Notes: generated by a model not told the origin, from the letters alone. DNA of 64,000 nucleotides from Ctenosaura bakeri (GCA_948474755.1 CAOLHI010000024.1:434001-498000); one strand, 5' to 3'; positions 34,677-45,461 are shown, counted from the first letter of the stretch. Translations and numbers: made by a program.

Positions 34677-34731
<55 letters not shown>

Positions 34732-36794
34732 TATCTTACATAATAAAATGTCATTACATCCACATATCACAATATCAACATATAATATCTATTAGTAAAG
34801 AAAAACTGTTTAACTGGAACCTTGGAGCTCTTTCATGAATTCTGGGATTTGCAGTTTAGGGAAGGGTATTTAGAATTCTCAGCCAGAGCACTCCAGTGCC
34901 TAAGTCCTTGATGTCCACCAGCTGCAAGTGGTACAGAAAGCCTCAGAGCAAACCCATGGCTGTTAGAACTGAGAGAGAGGTGCGTCTCATCAAGAATTTT
35001 TTTTCAGCATCAGAACTGAATTTGTAGTCCTCTCACACAGAAATTCACTCCTGTTTCCTGCTGCCCAAACTCTCTTCCATTTATCAACCTAATTTGGGAG
35101 AAGGTCTTTTTCTTGTACTGTTGTTAAATGATTGCAAGTTAGAACCACTTTCAGTCTGGGCAAGTTGCTTTTTTGTACTGCTGTCCTGAAATTCTCTCAC
35201 CCATTAGGCTTACTAGTTGGCTGTGAGATTCAGAGAGCTGTAGTCACTTTCTCAGCTGCCTTTAAAATGTCCCAGTTTCTCTTTCTCCTCCCTCCACTTT
35301 CCCCCTTTGTCCTCAGTTTACCATAACTGCTCCAAACTGAGTTCAGAGTGCAAAAGTATGTTACCCTAAAAAGTGAAGGACCTTGAGGTCCATCCACAAT
35401 GCCAGAGTCTCCTTAGAATTTTGGAAGGAATTCTATCTCAAAGGAAGCCTGCCAGAGGAAGGTAATGGCAGGATCTTTTCACCCGTGTTTACCAGTATAT
35501 ATTTGTTAACTTTTAACTGGAGTCCTCTCTACCAAATGTTTTATTTGGATTGATACATGCACAGGAAATCAGACACTCTCAAGAACCATACAGAAAGTGA
35601 GGCAAGAAAGGTTGGATAGAAAGGTTAGAAGTGAAAAGGGTGATAGTTACCAGCCTTGAAGGAGAAGACTGTAGTGGGAGGGGCTCAGACAGTGTCTGAG
35701 GATAGCAGTCTGGACACTACATCCAATATACTACAATTTGCTGGGACTAAAACTAGGACTTGTATATCTTATTCCGTACCCTGAAGAAGTGTGTAGATAA
35801 AGCAGTAATGGCTTTCTTATGGAACTGACAAGGGAGTCTGGAGTGGGCTGATTGCCTTAACTCTAGGTGACAAAACCTTGATGGGAGTCATGACAAGAGT
35901 ACAGGGAAGATTTTCATAGGGTGAGATTAAGGGATGGTCCTGATTGCTTCACCTGGGTAGTTTCACCTTCCGTTGTATTTGGTGTGCACAGAGCCTGAGA
36001 TGTTGAAAGGATTAGCATAAACCCATTAACGTCTGGGTTTCCCACCAAATCTTCTCTAAACATATGACCTGACCATGTCTAAGGTCACACTCTTTTGGCC
36101 AGCATGCCTTCAATCATGTTTGCCAGCTATAAATATGTTTAGTTATGACAATAGCACATCCCACAGAATGGAAGTGAAAGGTATGGTAACAAGTATTTTG
36201 CACTTAATTATCTCAGCAGGGGGAAAGGAGAGGGAGGAATCTTGCCCTTCCCAGTAGACTCAGGCCAAAACAAACTGCTGCCCCCTCTTCTAGGTTTTGT
36301 ATTCTTCCTCACTAATAGCCACACACTAATGCTGGTTGGCTACACATGTCCCAGATTTCATCTCTGAAATGCTGAAGGGTATTTAAATACCCTTGAAGGC
36401 ACAAGATCCCTTTTGATCTTGGAAGTTAAGCAGGGTCATATCTGGTTAGCACTTGTATGGTGGACTACCAAAGAATACCAGGTGCTGTGTATTTCAGAGG
36501 AAAGGACTAACAAAACCACCTGAGTATTCCTTGCCTAAGAAAACCCTGTGAAGTATGTGGGGTCACCATAAGTTGACAGGAAACTTGAAGACTCACAGAC
36601 ACAACCTAACACATTGTAATGAAGATCTTATTTTGGCTTTAATTCCACAGCTTGGAGAGAATGGAAAGAACAAAGCAGTTGGTGAGCTCGATTTGCTCTT
36701 TGGCTACCTGGAAAATGCATGCACCGAAGTGCCAGACAGAACAAGCAAGAGCCAGACAGACAACAAAAACTCACTGAAGACTACTGACATGTAA
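31733..36794 (+). CDS. IL22: Interleukin-22 (complete)
   Basis: Five coding exons, 31733-31927, 33442-33507, 33610-33756, 34371-34436 and 36651-36794, join in phase 0 to 205 residues; the 22-, 49- and 22-residue internal exons match the IL22 exon pattern. A signal peptide covers about residues 1-32. Matches to IL-22 include NHSCVLEKNIFRPTYI, RCYLMKRV, and the IL-10 family signature KAVGELDLLF (166-175). The four family cysteines are C43, C92, C136 and C182; C58 is extra. N-glycosylation sequons are at N40 and N57. Mammalian IL-22 ends one residue after the last cysteine, but here 23 hydrophilic residues follow. IL-22 is a secreted cytokine that signals through IL22RA1 and IL10RB to STAT3 in epithelia. 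It follows MDM1 on the same strand. Confidence 0.95.
32030..32070. repeat. Perfect 18-bp inverted repeat, 5-nt loop
   Basis: ttggtcttctatttcttc, then ttttt, then gaagaaatagaagaccaa. All 18 pairs match. It is followed by near-direct repeats of tttctcatgcttcatgatg and tttctgatgcttcatgatt. Confidence 0.9.
32460..33180 (+). mobile_element. Decayed LINE 3' region in IL22 intron
   Basis: The coding-like segment gtcagctcccaggctttgga, ctcccttcctagggaggct resembles the end of an L2/L3-like ORF2 (APRLWNxLPREAR). The 3' part ends with gtaagctgtcttaagtgctg and agagaaaatgagatataaat, the shared LINE tail. The clade is uncertain. Confidence 0.5.
33442..33507 (+). CDS. IL22: IL22 coding exon 2
   Basis: A 66-nt exon between a long polypyrimidine tract ending ttttag and donor gtgagc. 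It encodes ARLFDKDTDNRFIGEDLYVN and IK, matching the mammalian NNTDVRLIGEKLF segment. Confidence 0.95.
33610..33756 (+). CDS. IL22: IL22 coding exon 3
   Basis: A 147-nt exon between acceptor gttttacag and donor gtaagt. It encodes EKDRCYLMKRVTDIMVTNIL through to HLNVKLSGC, containing C92 and C136, which in the family pair with the last and first cysteines respectively. Confidence 0.95.
34371..34436 (+). CDS. IL22: IL22 coding exon 4
   Basis: A 66-nt exon between acceptor ccttttcag and donor gtatgc. It encodes KPLGEKEHIERNLKRMKDKL and DQ, corresponding to mammalian IQRNVQKLKDTVKKL. Confidence 0.95.
34680..34731. repeat. (ATT)n microsatellite in IL22 intron
   Basis: About 17 ATT units lie in the intron before the last exon. 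The ORFs of poly-Tyr and poly-Asn that cross it are artefacts. Confidence 0.92.
35255..36330. repeat. Unclassified repeat, interrupted copy
   Basis: 35255-35360 and about 36185-36330 align with one continuous stretch at 63330-63585; shared strings include aaatgtcccagttt, cagtttac and ttgcccttccca. About 820 bp of unrelated sequence separates the halves here, with similar gtatgttac and gtatggtaac strings at the two junctions. Confidence 0.45.
36374..36604 (+). mobile_element. 5S rRNA-derived SINE in IL22 intron
   Basis: ttgatcttggaagttaagca, ggtcatatctggttagcact and gaataccaggtgctgtg follow 5S rRNA. The tail (aagaaaaccctgtgaagtat, ggtcaccataagttgacagg, aacttgaagactcacagaca) is the same as in the tRNA-headed SINEs of this window. 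It ends about 45 bp before the IL22 last-exon acceptor. Confidence 0.85.
36651..36794 (+). CDS. IL22: IL22 last coding exon with extended C-terminus
   Basis: The acceptor is aattccacag. The exon encodes LGENGKNKAVGELDLLFGYL then ENAC, the family's C-terminal end, followed by 23 further residues beginning TEVPDRTSKS and ending KTTDM before TAA. A 5S-derived SINE ends about 45 bp upstream of the acceptor. Confidence 0.93.
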   Translation, partial: LGENGKNKAVGELDLLFGYLENACTEVPDRTSKSQTDNKNSLKTTDM

Positions 36795-37170
36795 TGAGAA
36801 ATATCAAGGCAGTACACAAAAATCTAAAATCCCTCACCGAGGGATTTAGAACTGTGTTTTCATGCTACACTTTTGTTAAGGACTGAGGCAACATTTCTTC
36901 AACTGCTTTCAGATGCACCAGTTTAATGCTGTCCAGAGGACAGCTGTTTCATTTTAACTCACAGAACATTTTAATGCTAATTTATTGTAACTTTTAATGC
37001 TAATTTATTTAAAACTATATGTATTTTTATGTGAGCAATTTATTTATATAGTTTATCAGGATCAGTGGCAGACTTTAATGGGACACCTCTGGAGTAAGTG
37101 AGTTGAAGGCTGGCTATTTCTCCCTGATGCAAAATGAATTTACTTTAAAATAAAGGCCAGTTCAGAGGTG
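36795..37170 (+). promoter_or_regulatory. IL22: IL22 3' UTR with AU-rich elements and poly(A) signal
   Basis: Several ATTTA motifs cluster at about 36979-37050, including ttatttata, which fits the UUAUUUAUA-type nonamer bound by mRNA-decay factors. AATAAA at 37149-37154 is the likely poly(A) signal. AU-rich elements are typical of short-lived cytokine mRNAs. Confidence 0.7.
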
Positions 37171-38390
37171 TGGCAACTCCACAGGGTCCATCCATAAGAT
37201 ATATTGTATCCTGGGGAGGGGTAAATTTAACAGTAATGACAAAAGTGTTTAGTGCTGGGGAGATTAAGACAAGGAGAAGTGTAGTGCTAGGGGAGAGATT
37301 AATGAGGCCTTTAAAACAGGGGTACTACTTAGCTTGTTGCCTTCCTAGGCTCATACAAAGATGCCATTCTATGTGCACTGATGCCTCCTTGCAAGTACAT
37401 CAGATGGAAGCTCCCTGATTCATGTGGTCATGTGAGCTATTACCATCATGTGAATTAGGGTGCTAATGTACAAACAAGGATATGAATCCTGCAGCCCAGC
37501 AGATCTTGTTGGACTCTAATTCCCACCAGCCCCACCCAGTGGCTAGAAATGATGGGATTTATAATCCAATATAATCTACAGGGGCCCAGGTTCCTCACCT
37601 CTCATGTAGAAAAACCATATGGGCATCTTTTCATTCTGAGACTGCCGCTGTGCCTTGGAGGCCCTGCATCTCCCCTCCAAGGAATTTGTGGGTGATGGGA
37701 AAGGCTGATACTGAACTAGCCCCAAGATTTCAATGGAATTCTGTTCCAAGTTTAGAACATAGGAGCCAAGCATGAAATCTATTGCAAAACGTTAAGTACT
37801 TCTTAAAGAATCTGGATGACAAAATCTACAGCTCAAACCATCTAGAGCCATCAGACTGGGGAAGGCTTGAGTAGAGAACAATATGCCAGATTTATAGGAG
37901 AATTTTCTCATAGGCATGTACTGATACATGTGTAATTATTATTTCTGGCTAGCAGGTATCTGGACAAAAAGCTTGGCAAAATCTCACCCATTTTATTCTC
38001 CTCAGAGAAAAAATATGTTATTTTAGAAAAGCTGTAGCAGATGTTAACTATTTAATGATAATTTATATAAAGTTATGTTTTTACACAATGGGCATAATTT
38101 ATATGAACAATAAGGTATTTATAGCAATGTCTTAGTATTTGTTTATGATTTATCTTTAGTTGTTTTCTTGCTGTAATCAAGTATTGCCTCAATCAGTCCA
38201 CAATCTGCACTCTGCTTATGGGGTGTTGATTTCACACATGTGGGTATTCTAACAACAACAGCAACAACAATAAAGTCAGTTCAATAATAGATTTGTTTAG
38301 CTTCTTAAAATTCACTGTCGTGCATTGTCTCTACAATGCACTGGTCGTCCTTTCTCTCTCATTGGTGCAATAGTGCCGACATGACAATTC
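37171..38390. other. Intergenic sequence with one MITE fragment
   Basis: 37488-37612 carries tgttggactctaattcccac, cagccccacccagtggc, cataatcc-type sequence and caggttcctcacctctc, i.e. the common hAT MITE (gttggactacaactcccat). A short CAA-rich run lies near 38250. Nothing else was recognised. Confidence 0.5.
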
Positions 38391-39540
38391 ATAGAATCAT
38401 GGAATCACAGAGTTGGAAGAGACCCCAGGGGCCATCCAGTCCAATCCCCTGCTATGCCGGAACCCCGATCAAAGCATTCCCAACAGGTTGTCATCCAGCC
38501 TCTGCTTAAAAACCTACAGAGAAGGAGACTTCACCACACTCTGAGGCAGCATATTCCACTGTTGGACAGCTCTGACCATCAGGAAGTTCTTCCTGAGGTT
38601 CAGGTGGAATCTCCTTTCCTGTAGCTTGAATCCATTGCTCCTTGTCCTAGTCTCTGGAGCAGCAGAAAACAAGCCCGCTCCCTCCTTGACATGACATTCC
38701 TTCAGATATTTAAACATGGCTGTCATGTCCCCTCTTAACCTTCTCTTCTGCAGACTAAACATACCCAGCTCCCTAAGCCGCTCCTCATAAGGCATGGCTT
38801 CCAGACCCTTTACCAATTTGGTTGCCCTCCTCTGGACACATTCCAGTTTGTCGGTATCCTTCTTGAATTGAGGTGCCCAGAAGTGGACACAGTATTCCAA
38901 ATGAGGCCTAACCAATGCAGAATGGAGTGGTACCATTACCTCCCTCGATCTAGACACCATACTCCTATTGATGCAACCAAGAATTGTGTTGGCTTTCTTA
39001 GCTGCCACATCACACTGCTGACTCATGTTCAGCTTGTGATCTACCAAGACTCCTAGATCCCTTTCACACATACTGCTATCCAGCCATGCATGTCCCATCC
39101 TATATTTGTGCTTTCCATTTCTTTTGCCTAAGTGTAGGACCTTACATTTATCTCTGTTGAAATTCACTTTGTTAACTTTGGCCTAGCTCTCCAATCTGTC
39201 AAGGTCATTTTGAAATTTGATCCTGTTCTCTGGGGTATTAGTAACCCCTCCCAATTTGGTGTCATCTGCAAATTTGATCAGCATGCCCTCTACTCCTTCA
39301 TCCAAGTCATTGACGAAGATGTTGAATAGCACTGGGGCCAGGACAAAACCCTGTGGCACCCCACTAGTCACTTCTCTCCAGGATGAAAAGCAGCCATTGG
39401 TGAGCACCCTTTGGGTTCAGTCAGTCAACCAATTACAAACCCACCTAACAGTAGCCCTGCCCAGCCCGCATTTTACTAGCTTCTTTGCAAGAATGTCATG
39501 GGGAACTTTGTCAAAGGCCTTACTGAAATCATTTTAGCAT
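38391..39540 (-). mobile_element. CR1 LINE, 5'-truncated, 3' end intact
   Basis: From right to left (minus strand) it encodes the RT region with [20 protein letters not shown] and [10 protein letters not shown] (39407-39183) and then a 217-codon C-terminal ORF (39167-38514) with LGVLVDHKLNMSQQCDVAAK and HLEYCVHFWAPQFKKDTDKL. The 3' end carries tagaatcatggaatcacag on the + strand. Only a few lesions break the ORF, so this is a relatively young copy. Confidence 0.92.
38514..39407 (-). pseudogene. CR1 ORF2p RT domain and C-terminus
   Basis: Two overlapping minus-strand frames make up the part from the RT palm (GVPQG, FADD) to near the C-terminus (NLRKNFLMVRAVQQWNMLPQ). A stop just after the palm separates them. 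The endonuclease and the first RT blocks are missing through 5' truncation at about 39540. Confidence 0.88.
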
Positions 39541-39563
39541 AAATCTGAAGTGGTGTGCTCGCA

Positions 39564-39735
39564 CAGAGGCATATTTAGGGTGGGGCAAGCAAGGCACATT
39601 CCCCAGGTGCCAATGCCGGGGGGGGAGGATGCAAAAAAGCCACACATATAGGGGTGGGGGTAGGGTTAGGGGAAGAAGGTAGGGCTACAACTTCCATGTT
39701 TTCCCTAGGTGCTGTTTACACTAAATATGCCACTG
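39564..39735. mobile_element. Small hAT MITE with TSD
   Basis: Left end cagaggcatatttagggtg; reverse complement of right end cagtggcatatttagtgt. Flanks are tgctcgca (39556-39563) and tgctcatg (39736-39743), an 8-bp duplication that has diverged in its last three bases, plausibly by CpG decay. The body is G-rich and non-coding. Confidence 0.75.
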
Positions 39736-39783
39736 TGCTCATGTGTATTTGTTCCTTGTCCCACACTCATCCAACTGGTGATC

Positions 39784-39965
39784 ACTGCTGCTGTGGTTAT
39801 CTGCCTTCAACTCCAATTTATAATGATCCTCTCCTAGGGTTGTCGTGGCCAGATTTCTTCAGAGGAGGTTGCCACTGCCTTCCTCTCAGGCTAAGAGAGA
39901 CGACTGTCCAGGGTCATCCAATAGGTTTTGATAGCTAAGTGGAGATTTAAGTCCTAGTCTCCTGG
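39784..39965 (-). mobile_element. tRNA-headed SINE (diverged)
   Basis: gccagatttcttcagaggag, ttgccactgccttcctctca and agggtcatccaataggtttt match the family's middle region; the head (taagtcctagtctcctggag) is recognisable but decayed. Confidence 0.6.
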
Positions 39966-41371
39966 AGTCCTATTTGTATGTCATTTATTGCTATTAGCTA
40001 CCCTCATCACCACATTTGGCAGGTAGGAAAGAGAGAAAATAAATATATAAAGCAGCCTAAGGACCACCAGAGTACTTTATTTCTTTATTTTCTGTCTTTC
40101 TTTTCTGTTAAAAATGGTGGTGAGGACAGCTATCAGCAATAATAAAATACAGATTTAAAGAATATTGATTTGAGCATAACCTAAAAAAGAAATACATTCA
40201 AAAAAGTTTGCCAGCCAGCAACCAACCAAGGAGGCTTTCTCTCCTTCAGAAGCAAACTGGCACACATGCTACCAGAAGTCAGCCTGAGGGAAACTAGAGT
40301 AAGGGAACCTTATAAGATGCTGGAAGAGGTGTTTCCACCATACCATGCTTCTTAAAGTCATGTTGCCCTCCCACATTGGAAGAAAGGCACTGGACTAGAT
40401 AGATCTTTGGTCTAATAGTGCAAGACTCTTCTTATATTCTGTCCACTGACAACTTTCCCAGGGAAAATTCCTTGCTCAATATTGAGCACCTCCTTGGTGC
40501 CCAAATAGAGTACACCACCGAAGAGGGTCAACAAAATAACTGTAAAGCTTGATACCAACAGGAAAGAACAGTTATACCAACATCACCTACAAACTACAAA
40601 ACAAAAGGAGAGGAGCATGTTCTTTTGTAATCTATCCACTGGAGGTTGCCAGCTCACTCCTTTGTTGTCCACTTCACTTGGTTGATCAGCCAAGTTCTAT
40701 ACTTAAATTTATGTCAGATAAAAACTCAGCAGTAGCAGCAAAATTTCTAGGAGAGGTGATGGGAGTGGGAAGTCGAATCGTTGGTTTTCTTGGCAGACCT
40801 TGAGGTGAGCTGTATTAATAATGTTTAAAATCCGATTTTTTCAATTTCATAACATGTATCATTGTTTAATTCTTGTCTCTTGACTGCAATTAAAAACAAA
40901 TCTGAGTATCTCCATGTGCTATGAAAAGGTCATTCAGCTTTTCTTTCCTCCTGAACTACTCAGGGTGTTCAAGTCTCATTGAGAAAAGACTATCAAGTCA
41001 TGCTCTAGGCCTCTTCCTTTTTCAGTAATGAGACATCTTCACTGAGGCTATTGGGGCTGTAGCTTTCCTGACAGAGAACAACTCCTCAACGACTGTGTCC
41101 ACCTGCAATGAGTGACTAGCATGTGGACAGCTGGAAGATGTTAGTTTAGTGGAGGAAGGGAGGGCCCACTTGCAAGTCCTTTCTGTTCTGAAGCCTTCAG
41201 TTGTTCCCTTCTGCTGTTCCAAGACTTTAAACATCTGAATAAGACACTAGTCCATGACTGTACATGAATTTTCAAGTGTCTGTGCTGGGTGAGACATTGA
41301 GAGAAAGTAATGTTGCCCTCAACTTGGCTTCATTCCTCTCAGTATTTTCTCACAGCTGCTATTATCTCTTG
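39966..41371. other. Intergenic sequence, nothing recognised
   Basis: No exon or classifiable repeat was seen. Several 60-90 codon ORFs lack any recognisable feature. Confidence 0.5.
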
Positions 41372-41661
41372 TTGGCCAACTTACCTTCTTCTTCTTTTTT
41401 TTTTAATAATTTTATTCAAATTTCAACAAATAAAGCAAACAATAATTTTTGCAATGTTACATGTAATGTTATTCCTTCTTCCTTTCCTTTCTGGATTGCA
41501 ATTATTGATATTCCCCCTATTTATTATATTACGTATCGCAATAAAATGTTAATATTCTATAATTTGTTAGTTCCTGCTATATATCTCTACTTGCTTCATG
41601 ATATTTCATTAACTGTTAACTGTATAATAATTGTTATCATGAAAAATGTAATACCCTCCGC

Positions 41662-43038
41662 CTACCCCCAACCCAAATCTGTAACAATCTTCCACTCTTT
41701 GTTTATGTCCTCATCTGATTTCCCTTTCAATCTTTGTGTAAGTATGTCTGCATTTCTGTTTTCCATAAAAGCTGTCCACCACTGTTCCGTTGTAGGTGTA
41801 ATTTCATTTTTCCAAATTCGTGCATATTCAATACGGGCCGTCGTCACCATATACAATATAATTCTCCAGTGTCTCTTAGCTGGTGTTGCATCTAATGTAT
41901 GTGTCACGTTTAACAAGTAAAATTCAGGTGTCATCCCAAATTGAATCTTCAAAATTGAACATATTTTCTTATGTATTTCTTTCCAGTATTTTTGTGCTTT
42001 ACAGCATGACCACCACATATGAAATAATGTGCCTTTTCAGCATTGACCTGTGCCTGTCTTATAAATTGTCTTTAATTTTTCTGGTGTTATGTACCATCTA
42101 TGAAATAGTTTGTAATAGTTTTCTTTTAAATTTTGGACAGTGGTAAATTTCTGTGTACGTTGCCAGCTCTGTTCCCACCGTTCTAACTGTACTGAGTGTC
42201 CAACATTTTGTGCCCATTGTATCATTGCAACTTTAACTGTCTCTTTCTCACGTTCTTGTTGTAAAATTTCTTTGTACAAATATGCTAGTAAATGTGGTGG
42301 ATTTTCTCTTAACATTCTCAATAAATGAATTTGTTCCTTTTGTTGTATTCCATAGGTTTGTACATCCATCTGAAATCTTTCCTTTAGCTGTCTATAGGGA
42401 AACCAGCTTAGTTTTATTCCTTCAGTTTCCAATTTCTCTCTTGATTTCATCTTCACACCGCAGTCATCTGCTATGTCTAATAAGTCTTCATATCGTAACC
42501 ATTTATCTGTATCTTTCCATCTCCCAAAAAAGGCTTCTTGCGGGGAGACCAAATTAGGTAACTGCCTTATATTCTTCTTCTTGTAGTCATTCCATATTCT
42601 AAGTAGCGATTTCCTTATAAAATGATGTGTAAAATCTTTGTCGACTGCTGCTTTTCCATAAAACATATAGGCGTGCCATCCCATTCTTAAGTCTGCCCCT
42701 TCTAACGCCAGCATCCTCGAGTTTTGAAGATTAAGCCAATCTTTTAGCCATGTGAATGCCGCAGCCTTATAATATGTTTGTAGGTCTGGCAAGCCTAGTC
42801 CACCTCTTGCTGTTGTGTCCATCATGATTCTCCATTTAATTCTTGGTCTTCTCCCCTGCCATATGAACTTAGTTATATCTCTTTTCCATTGAACAAAAGG
42901 TTTAATGCTTGTTATGATAGGCGCATTTTGAAAAAGATAGTTCATTTTTGGTAAAACATTCATTTTTATCACTGATATCCGTCCCAGCAAAGATATCTTT
43001 GAGTCCATTTTTCCAAATCTTGAGTTATCTCCTTCCAT
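41662..43038 (-). pseudogene. L1 ORF2p thumb and C-terminal region
   Basis: 43038-42037 (333 codons) encodes LLGRISVIKMNVLPKMNYLF, FIWQGRRPRIKW and GGLGLPDLQTYYKAAAF, then a helical region ending in a stop at the first knuckle cysteines (GTGQC). 42018-41662 continues with MWWSCCKAQKYWKEIHKKI to the C-terminus. This copy supplies a guide to the order of the pieces in the inverted L1 at 18001-21028. Confidence 0.9.
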
Positions 43039-43854
43039 TTTTTATCATAGTTGTTATGGTACAGTTCATTATTTCTTTGTGCAATCCAAACTCCTAAATA
43101 CTTAGCTTTCTGTCCTTTATTGAATCCTGTTATTTGTTTAAATTCAGCTTCTTCCTTCTCCCTCATGTTTTTTGATATATATACTGTTTTTTCTTTGTTA
43201 ATTTTAAAACCCGAGTAATCTCCATACTCTTGAATAATATCCATCAATCTTTGAGCACTCGTGAGGGGATCATCCAAAAAAAAAAACCAAATCATCAGCA
43301 AAAGCTTTGAGTTTATATTGAAATTTCTTTATCTGGACTCCTCTTATTGCCACATCTTCTCTTATATTATTGTTAAGTGTTTCTAATGTCAAAATAAATA
43401 ACAGAGGTGATAGAGAACAACCCTGCCTTGTGCCTCTCAAAACTTCAATCGGCGCAGTACGCTCTCCATTTATAATTAATCTTGCTGTTTGTCGAGAATA
43501 AATTGCTTCAATCCATGAAATGAATTTTTCTCCCGGTTGTACTTGCTTAATAGTCGTCTTCAAAAATGACCAATTGACCATGTCAAATGCCTTCTCTGCG
43601 TCAACAAATACCATAGCCAACTTTCTTTTATTATGTTTTTCGTAGTATTCAATTATGTTTAAAACTGTCCTGATATTATCACGCATCATTCTCTTAGGCA
43701 AAAAACCATTCTGGTCTTCATGAATATGTTCTTGAAGTACTTTTTTAAGTCTCTCTGCCATGATGGCGGCAAAAATCTTGTAGTCCGTATTTAATAGTGA
43801 AATGGGTCTGTAATTCTTTACATCCGTTATGTCTCTGCCTTCTTTTGGGATCAA
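42969..43854 (-). pseudogene. L1 ORF2p reverse transcriptase domain
   Basis: 43854-43270 encodes MIPKEGRDITDVKNYRPISL, NGFLPKRMMRDNIRTVLNII, AMVFVDAEKAFDMVNW, GTRQGCSLSPLLF and FADDLVFF; the catalytic aspartates of the palm are present. 43301-42969 continues in another frame with GFKINKEKTVYISKNM and KYLGVWIAQRNNELY. The switch falls at an A-run near 43275. Confidence 0.92.
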
Positions 43855-44253
43855 TACGACATTAGCTTCTTTCCATGTTTCTCATATGCCTTCCTTCTTA
43901 ATCTCGTTTATTGTTATTTGAAGTGGTACTGAAAGTTCATGCTCCAAAATTTTGTAATATTTTGCTGTAAAACCATCAGGTCCTGCGGATTAATCATTCT
44001 TTATGTTCCTGATAGCTTCTACTATCTCCATCATTGACACTGATTTGTTTAATGTCTCTCTTTGTTCAACCGAGAATTTAATTTTATTCTTCCTCTCCAA
44101 GTATTCTTCCAATTCTCTTTGGGTTTTTTTTTGAGGAGATATTGCTTAATAGCTTTCTGTAATAAGAATAGAATGCTTGTTTTATCTCCTCTTGCTTTGT
44201 TGCCTTCCCCTTCGTTGTAATCTCTGTTATTATGTTTCTTGATCTTCTTTTCC

Positions 44254-44787
44254 TCAATAAGTTAGCCAAAATTTTGAGGGTTTATTTGCCTGTTCAAAAA
44301 AAGTGTGTTTCAATCTACACATCTGTTGTTCTATTTCTCCCAAATTTAATTGGTTCAATTCTGCTTGACACACCTTTATTTTTTGTCTTGTAGTATTATC
44401 TGCCAGGTTTTTCCTCATCCGTTTCTCCAATTCTTTCATTTCTCCCAGAATCCTTTCTTCTCTATGCTTCCTTTGCTTATTGATTTCCACAGACCATCTA
44501 ATAAAGTTGCCCCGCATCACTGGTTTGCTTGCATCCCATACTGTCTTCATAGGCAGTTCAGGTGTCGTGTTTTCATTAAAGTAGTTAATTAGCTCTGTTT
44601 TTGCTTTTTGAATGTACTTTTCCTTGGTTAAAATCTCTTCATTCATCCACCATGTCCTTTCTCTACTCATGACCTTAAAAGTCACTTGTAATGGAAAATG
44701 ATCTGAACACAAATTCGGAGGACTATCTATTTGATGTGTCTTCAAAAGTAACTCTTTAGTTGCCAATATCATATCAATTCTAGACAT
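44254..44787 (-). pseudogene. L1 ORF2p endonuclease end and linker
   Basis: The frame continues with MSRIDMILATKELL and PPNLCSDHFPLQVTFKV; SDH is the last catalytic block of the endonuclease. About 130 linker residues follow. The next RT-proximal stretch (44269-44084) is in another frame. Confidence 0.9.
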
Positions 44788-44813
44788 AGATTTGTGTCTA
44801 TCTGAAAAAAAGT

Positions 44814-45392
44814 CTAACCATCCAATTGTCCATTCTTATATCTCCAAATATCATATAGCTCCAAATTGTCCATCATCTGGAAAAAGCTTTTGGGTAGTTT
44901 TCCATTATTTTGCGGTATCAGTTTTTGCGTTGTTCTGTCCACAATAGGATTCACTACTCCATTGAAATCTCCAAGGACCACCACACTTGAGTTGCCTGTA
45001 TCCTGGACATATCTTTGTATTTCAATGTTTATTTTAGGGAAGAATTCTCCTTTGGCTCCGTTGGGTGCATATACTCCTACTATTAGTATCTTTTCTTGTT
45101 TTGTATCAACTTCAACCACAAGATAACGGCCATTTTTATCTTGAAATTTTATTTGTGCACCATATCTTGAATTCACATATATCAGTACGCCTCTTTTCTT
45201 CTGATCCATAGTAGCCACAAAGCAGCTACCTAGTTTAGGATTCCATACATATTTCAAATCTTGGGTTCTTATCCGGACTTCCTGTAAACAAATTACATCA
45301 AATTTTTGCTTTCCCAGATGGTGGAAGATTTGTCTTCTTTTGTATTCCGAGTTAAATCCTTTAATGTTCCAGGTACATATTTTGAGGCCCAT
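44814..45392 (-). pseudogene. L1 ORF2p endonuclease domain, N-terminal part
   Basis: A 192-codon frame starting MGLKICTWNIKGFNSEYKRR and containing DVICLQEVRI, VGVYAPNGAKGEFF and VVVLGDFNGV. The APE-type catalytic residues N (TWNIKG), E (LQE), Y (VYAPN), D and N (GDFNG) are visible. A stop plus frameshift at a T-rich tract near 44800 separates it from the next piece. Confidence 0.92.
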
Positions 45393-45461
45393 TTTTTCTG
45401 TTTTTAATATTTATATTTATATTTAAATTTATATCTGTTCTCATTTCTTTCCTAGTTTCTT

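Noticed and set aside
41264..41920. 218-codon + strand ORF with hydrophobic stretches
   Set aside because: It is antisense to the 3' UTR and ORF2 C-terminus of the minus-strand L1 and has no independent features.
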